From contig NZ_JASZYR010000014.1 in the NCBI RefSeq assembly GCF_030316855.1, positions 62,001 through 126,000 on the forward strand: a DNA stretch of 64,000 nucleotides. Reading direction: 5' to 3'. Positions within the stretch are counted from its first letter, which is position 1. Every line of letters begins with the position of its first letter. Under the pieces are notes generated by a model. It was not told the origin of the DNA and ran no database searches. It worked only from the letters and a program-made list of their open reading frames with translations. The translations under genes were made by a program, and so were the position numbers. The DNA comes from Variovorax sp. J22P240 (lineage in GTDB: Bacteria > Pseudomonadota > Gammaproteobacteria > Burkholderiales > Burkholderiaceae_C). This document shows, piece after piece, positions 58,410-64,000 of this stretch.

Positions 58410-59810
58410 TTACGTGCGGTCCGGGATCCAATCGCCGTGGAAGCCAAAGGGCACGCGCACGGGAAGTTCGACGACCGCCAACGGCGGACCGGTGAAGTCC
58501 CGGGCCGACAGGATCACAACATCGCTGGCATTGCGCTCGGCGTTGAAGACGTAGCACATGAGATAACCATCGTCTTCATCGGTTGCCCCGCTGCGCGGTA
58601 CGAACACCGGCTCCAGCGACGCATGCCCGGGGCCAAAATCGTGCACCTCGGTGTGTCCGCTGCGCACATCGTGCTTGTACACAGGCCCAGAACTCACCTG
58701 GTCTCCCCACCAGTGGGCCGTGTACGCAAATTGATAGTCCTGCCCACCAAGTCGATCGTCGATGCGCGGAAATTCGCCGCCGTGATCGTCGAGAACGCGC
58801 TCCGACAGCCGGCCGCCGGCGCGATCCAGGGTCCACCGCGCCAAGACAGGCGTGCCCTCGTTCGGTCCCTGCGTATCACGTTCGAACATGCGCGGATGGC
58901 GCACCACGTCCACCACCACGTCGCCGGATTCGGCCTCGAAGGCGTTCACGATATGGAAAACATAGCAGGACGGCGCGTCGAACCAGATCATGCCGGCGAC
59001 ATTGCCGTCGCGCCGAAGGAGGCCCACGCGCGGTGCCTGCCGATCGTTCCAGAAATAGGGAAAGAGATGCGTCGGCGCCGATTGGGGCTGAAAGGTGACA
59101 GGCAGGTCGAGAACGACGATGAAGTTATGCGTGAAGCCCACGTCATGCACCATCGGTTCGTGCGGCGTAACGATCTCGGCACGGGTCTGGGCGCGCCCTT
59201 CCGCGTCGACCACCACATAGCGCAGTGACGGACGACCCGGCTCATAGGTGATGGCGACGAGTTCTCCCGTGATCGGGTCACGCTTCGGATGGGCGGTGAA
59301 CCCGCCTTCCAGCGTGCCACCGAAGTCCGAGTGCGCGACGCTCTCCAGATCGGCGTCCAGTTCGATCGGCAACGCACCGGCTTCCACGATGGCATGGACG
59401 CGGCCGCCGATGAGCGTCACATTGGTGTTCACCGGACGTTGGCCGTCACCCGGGCCCGGAATCGGAGCCTTGCCCAAAGCCGCGGCCGCGTCGGCGCTCA
59501 GTGCGAAGCGACTGCGATACCACTCCGCGCGGCCGCCGCGCAGGCGCAGGCTGTGCACAAGACCGGTCCCCGTGAACCAATGGTAGCCAGCCGGATCAAC
59601 CGGGCCGACCGGGCTTGGTCCGATGCGCAGGAGGCGGCCATCCAACTCCTCCGGAATGCGACCGCGGACCGGGAGGTCGAAGGCGGTGGTCTCCCGCGTC
59701 ATCGGGGCGAAGTTGCCACTGAGGTAGGCGACCTCGGTCGTCGCTTGGGTCGAAGCTGGCGACTCGGCTGACGCTTTCTTGGACTGAGTCACGGTGACAT
59801 CGGTGTTCAT
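58410..59810 (-). CDS. Carotenoid oxygenase-family dioxygenase
   Basis: A 466-residue protein from ATG 59810, with GGAGA upstream. It belongs to the RPE65/lignostilbene dioxygenase family, seven-bladed propellers with four His iron ligands that cleave carotenoids, apocarotenoids or stilbenes. Candidate His ligands are in FTAHPKRDP, VHDVGFTHNFIVVLD, SCYVFHIVNAFE and PFGFHGDWIPD, spaced as in the family. The N-terminal SGNFAPMTRETTAFDLPVRG and GRLLRIGPSPVGP are typical. A 261-bp gap separates it from the DUF1330 gene upstream on the same strand. The substrate cannot be chosen between carotenoid and stilbene types. Confidence 0.92.
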   Translation of the reverse strand: MNTDVTVTQSKKASAESPASTQATTEVAYLSGNFAPMTRETTAFDLPVRGRIPEELDGRLLRIGPSPVGPVDPAGYHWFTGTGLVHSLRLRGGRAEWYRSRFALSADAAAALGKAPIPGPGDGQRPVNTNVTLIGGRVHAIVEAGALPIELDADLESVAHSDFGGTLEGGFTAHPKRDPITGELVAITYEPGRPSLRYVVVDAEGRAQTRAEIVTPHEPMVHDVGFTHNFIVVLDLPVTFQPQSAPTHLFPYFWNDRQAPRVGLLRRDGNVAGMIWFDAPSCYVFHIVNAFEAESGDVVVDVVRHPRMFERDTQGPNEGTPVLARWTLDRAGGRLSERVLDDHGGEFPRIDDRLGGQDYQFAYTAHWWGDQVSSGPVYKHDVRSGHTEVHDFGPGHASLEPVFVPRSGATDEDDGYLMCYVFNAERNASDVVILSARDFTGPPLAVVELPVRVPFGFHGDWIPDRT

Positions 59811-60071
59811 GGGAATCTCCAGGATGTGGTGGATAGGCTCGCAAGTGGCATCCGTTGCCAACTTGACGGTGCCAATATTACGACGACATCTTGTCATTGA
59901 CAAGATTGAGAATCGAAAGACCACAATGTCCGCGGGATCGCGAGATGAGTCGCCTGGTGCAGTCGATCTGGAGGTGAAGTCGGATCGAGTGGTTGCTCGA
60001 ACTCCGGTCCTGCTCGCCCGTACGGCAGGTTCGCAAAGCAGTTGCTGACGTTGGCAGGGCCGCTGCTTGGA

Positions 60072-60377
60072 TCAGCCCGGCTGCGGTGCGTCGTAGCCTT
60101 CGATGATCAGCAGGTCGGCCGTCGAGATCGAGGTCCGCAGCTTGATGGCCGCCTGGTATTCAGGCGACTTCCAGCATTCGAGCGCCGCCTCGTAGCTCGG
60201 GAACTCGATCACCACGTTCCGAGAGCGGCTGATGCCTTCGGGGCTCTCCGAGCGTCCGGCGCGAACCAGGAAATGTGCGCCGTACTTCCTGAGCGGTTCG
60301 GCGTTGGCCGCCACGTACCTCTTGTATTGCTCGGGGTCGCTGACGTCCACGCGGGCGATCCAATAGCCTTTGGGCAT
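60072..60377 (-). CDS. DUF1330-family protein
   Basis: A 101-residue ferredoxin-like-fold protein. AGGAG precedes ATG 60377. The sequence (MPKGYWIARVDVSDPEQYKR, EPLRKYGAHFLVRAGRSE, RNVVIEFPSYEAALECWKSP, EYQAAIKLRTSIS, LLIIEGYD) is a textbook DUF1330 protein. These dimeric alpha/beta-barrel proteins are of unknown function. It lies upstream of the carotenoid oxygenase gene on the same strand. Confidence 0.92.
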   Translation of the reverse strand: MPKGYWIARVDVSDPEQYKRYVAANAEPLRKYGAHFLVRAGRSESPEGISRSRNVVIEFPSYEAALECWKSPEYQAAIKLRTSISTADLLIIEGYDAPQPG

Positions 60378-60697
60378 CTGCCGCTCCTAAGGTGGGGTGG
60401 AGAGTGATCCTAACTATGCGAGATGGCCGCCGGCAGATCGTTTATGCGAGGGCAGGAATCGATTGCGGGCGGCGCGTTCGATTCGAGTCTGGAATTTGTC
60501 GGGTCGAGAGCTTTGGCCTGGGCCGATGGCCGCTCGACGGTTGCAGTCCGCTTCAAGACTGATTGCGGCCCTCACGCATCGAGCGCGATCGGCAAGGATG
60601 GGCCCCTCCCCTGCCTGTCGTCGGCGACCTTCGTACGGCTGCTGCGCGGCGCTTGCCGTCCTTCCCGGCCGCAGGGTGATTCGCGCTGCGAGGGCGA

Positions 60698-60762
60698 CTC
60701 CGGTCGCTCAACAGCGAAGCACACTGGTATCAACTGCCGGTCCCAAGGCACTGCGGTCATCG
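60698..60762 (+). repeat. Dispersed intergenic repeat, copy 3 (partial)
   Basis: TCCGGTCGCTCAAC, TGGTATCAACTGCCGGTCCCAAGG (split across two words in the other copies) and GCGGTCAT recall copies at 24586 and 38252, but the GTGCAGACATAG word is missing. It lies in the 782-bp gap 60378-61159, which holds repeats but no recognised gene. Confidence 0.4.
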
Positions 60763-60879
60763 CTCCTGCTTGCCCACCGGCGACCGTGCCCTCGAAGTTC
60801 GAACGTTGCTCTGCTAGCCATCGATATGGGGGCTCGGGCCGGCCCGTCGCAGCCAAACTGGTTGCCGTCGATCGAATTT

Positions 60880-61078
60880 GGGCGAACGTCGGCGACCGCT
60901 CAAAGCTGACGCTCGTGCTTTTCCTGACGACAGGCTGCTCCACCTCGGAGCTTGACCTTCGCCGACATCGTTAAGGAAATCTGGGATACGCGCAGTGGTC
61001 GGATCGCTGTTGGCAACGGGGGCTAGGACGGTGCCGCGTGTCAACGGCGCCTCCGAATGCCGCGAAAAGGCGGTCAGG
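60880..61078 (+). repeat. Dispersed repeat, plus-orientation copy
   Basis: Contains GTGCTTTTCCTGACGA, GGAGCTTGACCTTCGCCGA, TCGGATCGC, GCAACGG and GAATGCCGCGAAAAGGCGGTC in the same order as the inverted copy at 57376-57545. The conserved words are separated by diverged spacers of similar length. No gene is recognised here. Confidence 0.6.
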
Positions 61079-61159
61079 GCATTCCTGACGTTGACCGTCA
61101 TCGCCTCAATCCGCTGCAACCTGGTCGGGCCCTTCATGGCCGGGCGCGGCCACGCTTGT

Positions 61160-62101
61160 TCAGCGGGCAGCCCCGTCAGCCGGCGTCGCCTCGGCCTCCA
61201 GCCCGACCAGATATTGCCGCACGAAATCGAACGCCCGCGCCGCCGCTGGCGCGAGCGTTCGGCCGGCGCGCTGCACGATGCCCAGCATCAGTTCAGCATC
61301 GAGCGCCGGCTGCACATCCAGCGCAATCACGCTGCCGGCGCGCAGTTCCTCCAGCATCGTCAGCTCGATCGCCGGCATCACGGCGTCGGTCGCCAACATG
61401 ACCTGGCTCACCGTGCTGCCATCGGCGCACTGCAGCGTGAAGCGGTCGAGCATCGAGCCGGTCAAGCCGTAGCGGCGCAGGAAGCGGCGCTCGTCCTCCG
61501 GCCCGATGAAGCCGGGTGCGATCAACGGATGGCGCAGCACGTCGGCAATCGCCAGTGCGCGCCGCCCCTGCAGCGGATGGCCCTGGCGAGCGAACCAGCC
61601 GAAGCGGCAGGCGTACAGCGGCTCGACCTGCAGCTCGCTGTCGGTGTCAGCGGCACGCACGTCGCCGACGAAGAAGTCCAGTGTCTCGTTGCGTAGCGCG
61701 TCGAGCAGGCGGTCGGTGGTCTCGATCAGCGTGCGCAGCCTCAGCCCCGGCGCACCCGCCATCAGCTCGACCAGCAGCCGTCCGAGCAGGCCACGCGCCA
61801 GCGCCGAACCCATGCCCAGCGCCAGCGAGCCGGCGCGGCCGGAGTGCATCAGTGACAGTTCGCGCGCGCCCTCGGCCTCCTCGAACACGATGCGGCGCGC
61901 GCGGGCGAGGTAGGCCTGCGCGAACGGCGTGGGCACCAGGCGGCGCTCGAGGCGGTCGAACAGCGGCGCGCGCAACTCGTCCTCCAATGCCCGCAGGCTG
62001 CGCGACAGCGCCGGCTGGCTCAGGTGGACCCGGTCCGCGGCCGCGCTGACCGAGCCCGTCTCGATGACTGCGAGCAAATGGCGCAACTGGCGGGTGTTCA
62101 T
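61160..62101 (-). CDS. LysR-family transcriptional regulator
   Basis: A 313-residue protein from ATG 62101 (MNTRQLRHLLAVIETGSVSA, then ADRVHLSQPALSRSLRALED), a standard LysR winged helix; in-frame ATGs at 62125 and 62128 are alternatives. The effector domain follows (LALGMGSALARGLLGRLLVE, LDFFVGDVRA, HPLIAPGFIG). It is divergent from the PuuD-like gene with a 138-bp spacer containing a perfect palindrome, so it almost certainly controls that operon. The effector may be a gamma-glutamyl compound, by neighbourhood only. Confidence 0.93.
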   Translation of the reverse strand: MNTRQLRHLLAVIETGSVSAAADRVHLSQPALSRSLRALEDELRAPLFDRLERRLVPTPFAQAYLARARRIVFEEAEGARELSLMHSGRAGSLALGMGSALARGLLGRLLVELMAGAPGLRLRTLIETTDRLLDALRNETLDFFVGDVRAADTDSELQVEPLYACRFGWFARQGHPLQGRRALAIADVLRHPLIAPGFIGPEDERRFLRRYGLTGSMLDRFTLQCADGSTVSQVMLATDAVMPAIELTMLEELRAGSVIALDVQPALDAELMLGIVQRAGRTLAPAAARAFDFVRQYLVGLEAEATPADGAAR

Positions 62102-62153
62102 CGAATATGCCTGAAGGTCCGCCATCATGCATTAACTGCAGGATCTAGACAAC

Positions 62154-62176
62154 TTAAATGCACTTTACGCATTTAA
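62154..62176. promoter_or_regulatory. Putative LysR operator, TTAAATGC-N7-GCATTTAA
   Basis: A perfect 8-bp inverted repeat with spacer ACTTTAC, AT-rich in a GC-rich setting, 53 bp upstream of the LysR start and 64 bp upstream of the amidohydrolase start. A related half-site (TGCATTAA) lies at about 62128-62135. The size and T-N11-A core fit a LysR recognition site. Confidence 0.65.
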
Positions 62177-62239
62177 TCCCGCTCCCTACATTGGCGGCAG
62201 TGGCATCACGGAGATGCCGGAACCCAACAAGGCCGTTCG

Positions 62240-63022
62240 ATGAACTTGCACGTACCCACCGCCGTCCGCCCCGTCGTCGCGATCACTTCCGACCGGGGTG
62301 AATTCCACGGCCACGCGATCCACCAGGCGTTCGACAGCTACCTGCGCGCGGTGCACCAGGCCGCCGGCGCCCTGCCGCTGCTGCTGCCGGCCGCCGGCGC
62401 GGCGATCGACGCCGCCTCGCTGATCGCCGCGGTCGACGGCGTGGTGCTGACAGGCGGACCGACCAACGTGCAGGCCGAGCGCTACGGCGCCGAACCGCTG
62501 CCGCCGGCCACGCTGACCGACCCCGACCGAGACGACACCGTGCTGCCGCTGTTGCCGGCGCTGGTGGCCGCCGGCGTGCCGGTGCTCGCGGTGTGCCGCG
62601 GCTTCCAGGAATTCAACGTCGCGTTCGGCGGCACGCTGGAGCGCGCGGTCCACGCGCAAGAAGGCCGGCTGGACCATCGCGAAGGCGACCACGATCGCCC
62701 GGTCGAGCGCTGGTACGACGATGCGCACGAGGTCGCGCTCACGCCCGGCGGCCTGCTGGCGAACCTGGCCGGTGCGACGCGCGCGACGGTGAACTCGCTG
62801 CATCACCAGGGCGTGGACCGGCTGGCACCGGGCCTGCGCATCGAGGCGGTGGCGCCGGACGGCTTGGTCGAGGCCTTCACGGTCGCCGACGCCCCCGGCT
62901 TCACGCTCGCGGTGCAGTGGCACCCAGAGATGCGAGTCGGCAACAGCCCATTGGCGCACGCGATCTTCGCCGCCTTCGGCGAGGCCTGCCACGCGCGTCG
63001 TGCGCGGCGGCTGGCCGCCTGA
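62240..63022 (+). CDS. Gamma-glutamyl-gamma-aminobutyrate hydrolase family protein (PuuD-like class I glutamine amidotransferase)
   Basis: A 260-residue peptidase C26 protein. The nucleophile Cys119 is in VLAVCRGFQEFNVAFGG and the catalytic His228-Pro-Glu in VQWHPEMR; TGGPTNVQAERYG and NSLHHQGVDRLAPGL are also family segments. PuuD cleaves the gamma-glutamyl bond of gamma-glutamyl-GABA in putrescine degradation; relatives cut other gamma-glutamyl amides. It is followed after 45 bp by a DUF2817 peptidase-like gene and is divergent from a LysR regulator. No other Puu genes are in view, so the substrate remains open. Confidence 0.92.
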   Translation: MNLHVPTAVRPVVAITSDRGEFHGHAIHQAFDSYLRAVHQAAGALPLLLPAAGAAIDAASLIAAVDGVVLTGGPTNVQAERYGAEPLPPATLTDPDRDDTVLPLLPALVAAGVPVLAVCRGFQEFNVAFGGTLERAVHAQEGRLDHREGDHDRPVERWYDDAHEVALTPGGLLANLAGATRATVNSLHHQGVDRLAPGLRIEAVAPDGLVEAFTVADAPGFTLAVQWHPEMRVGNSPLAHAIFAAFGEACHARRARRLAA

Positions 63023-63067
63023 TTCCTGCCTCCTGATCTACCGACTCCCAATCCCCTCCTCATCACC

Positions 63068-64000
63068 ATGAACGCATTCGCCACGCTAACGCCCAGCCGC
63101 CCGACCCCCGAGTCCCACGCGCCGGCCGACATCGCCGATGCAGCCGCGCTGTTCTCCTCCAGCTACGCGCAGGCGCGGCAGCGATTCCGAGATGCCGCCT
63201 GCCGGCGCGACCTGGTCGTCGAATCGACCGTGCTGGACCTGGCCGGTGCCGACGGCGAGGAACTCGCGATCGATGTCGTGCGCGACGGCCCTGCCGATGC
63301 CGCACGGCTGCTGATCGTGACCAGCGGCGTGCACGGCGTGGAGGGCTACTGCGGCTCCGCGGTGCAGACCGGCCTGCTGGAACTGGGCTCGCCCGAGCGC
63401 GCCGCCGGCAAGCGGGTGCGCGACACAGCGGTCCTGTACATCCACGCGGTCAACCCCTGGGGCTTCTCGCACTCGCGCCGCGTGACCCAGGAGAACGTGG
63501 ATCTCAACCGCAACTGCATCGACTTCGACGCGCCGCTGCCCGTCAACGCCGCGTACGGCGAGATTCACGACCTGCTGCTGCCCGAGGGCTGGCCGCCGAC
63601 GCCGGCCGACGCGGCGGCGCTGGCGGCATACGCCGAGCGCGTCGGGCCCAAGGGCATGCAGCGCGCGGTGTCGCTGGGCCAGTACACGTATGCCGACGGC
63701 ATGTTCTTCGGCGGCCAGGCGCCGACCTGGAGCAACCGCGCGCTGCGCGCGATCCTGCGCCGCCACGGCCGCGAGTGCCGGCAGATCGGCTCGATCGACA
63801 TCCACACCGGGCTGGGCCCGTACGGCCACGGCGAGCGCATCTTCGCGTCGCCCGATCAGGGCGCGCCCATCCTCGAGCGCGCGCAGCGCTGGTGGGGTGA
63901 ACTGACCTCGGTGCACACCGGCACTTCGTCCAGCGTGCCGATGACCGGGCCGGTGCAGTTCGCGCAGTTCGACGAATGCCCGCAGGCGCAGCACACCAAT
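63068..64000 (+). CDS. DUF2817 (M14-like zinc carboxypeptidase) protein, 3' end outside window
   Basis: 311 codons are visible from ATG 63068 to the window end without a stop; family members are about 360-380 residues, so the last 50 or so are missing. Zinc-ligand motifs are in VTSGVHGVEGYCGSAVQ (His and Glu of HxxE) and IDIHTGLGPYGHGE (third His). HAVNPWGFSHSRRVTQENVD and LNRNCIDF are typical of DUF2817 and M14 substrate-binding loops. It probably hydrolyses a peptide-like bond in the same catabolic unit as the PuuD-like enzyme. The ATG has no evident ribosome-binding site. Confidence 0.9.
   Translation, partial: MNAFATLTPSRPTPESHAPADIADAAALFSSSYAQARQRFRDAACRRDLVVESTVLDLAGADGEELAIDVVRDGPADAARLLIVTSGVHGVEGYCGSAVQTGLLELGSPERAAGKRVRDTAVLYIHAVNPWGFSHSRRVTQENVDLNRNCIDFDAPLPVNAAYGEIHDLLLPEGWPPTPADAAALAAYAERVGPKGMQRAVSLGQYTYADGMFFGGQAPTWSNRALRAILRRHGRECRQIGSIDIHTGLGPYGHGERIFASPDQGAPILERAQRWWGELTSVHTGTSSSVPMTGPVQFAQFDECPQAQHTN

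Overview
The window is high-GC bacterial DNA with the gene repertoire of an environmental betaproteobacterium of the Burkholderiales, most like Variovorax and its Comamonadaceae relatives. The grounds are three Bug/TctC-type periplasmic binding proteins, a Burkholderiales-type porin ending in Phe, many LysR/AraC/MocR regulators, several stand-alone BKACE (beta-keto acid cleavage) enzymes, and intergenic spaces full of degraded genes and dispersed repeats. This assignment comes from reading the proteins by eye, not from a database search. No rRNA, tRNA or CRISPR array was seen.

Layout. 1-4609 (minus) is an organosulfur scavenging operon: sulfonate-type binding protein, TauD-like dioxygenase, SsuA-like binding protein and an LLM flavin monooxygenase cut by the window edge. 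4878-5422 is a broken dihydrofolate-reductase-family gene. 5608-5877 encodes a small lipoprotein. 6331-14770 is a non-ribosomal peptide synthetase pair: an adenylation-carrier loading protein and a two-module C-A-T-C-A-T protein without thioesterase. 15079-18564 (minus) is a signalling operon: intact LytS-type histidine kinase, a second kinase homologue lacking its catalytic residues, a LytTR response regulator and a Tat-exported cupin-like protein. 19606-22008 encodes a large arylsulfatase. 22216-31996 holds an ICMT-type methyltransferase, a YebC paralogue, a DUF6351 lipoprotein hydrolase, a VOC protein, a MocR regulator, pseudogenes and a pentanucleotide microsatellite.

31100-35086 is a divergent unit of a LysR regulator, a single-chain LeuD-LeuC fusion and a TctC binding protein, probably for uptake and isomerisation of a small di- or tricarboxylate. 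35615-38000 has small enzymes (tautomerase, DUF938 methyltransferase, ICMT-like). 38528-42113 (minus) is a translationally coupled GMC oxidoreductase-MFS-SDR operon, divergent from a GH15 glucoamylase-like/aldose-epimerase pair (42352-45101).

45531-57375 is the most distinctive block. A minus-strand quinone reductase, AraC regulator, BKACE, SDR, porin and YeiH-type exporter lie divergent to a plus-strand TctC-TauD-BKACE-TctC-BKACE operon. The TctC-BKACE pair is tandemly duplicated, and a fragment of a second AraC gene lies at the far end. A TauD-like oxygenase, a predicted sulfate/sulfite exporter, a porin and beta-keto acid cleaving enzymes together suggest a catabolic route for an unidentified, possibly sulfonated, carboxylic acid. 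57737-60377 has TetR, carotenoid-oxygenase and DUF1330 genes. 61160-64000 is a LysR-controlled unit with a PuuD-like amidohydrolase and a DUF2817 (M14-like) peptidase cut by the window end.
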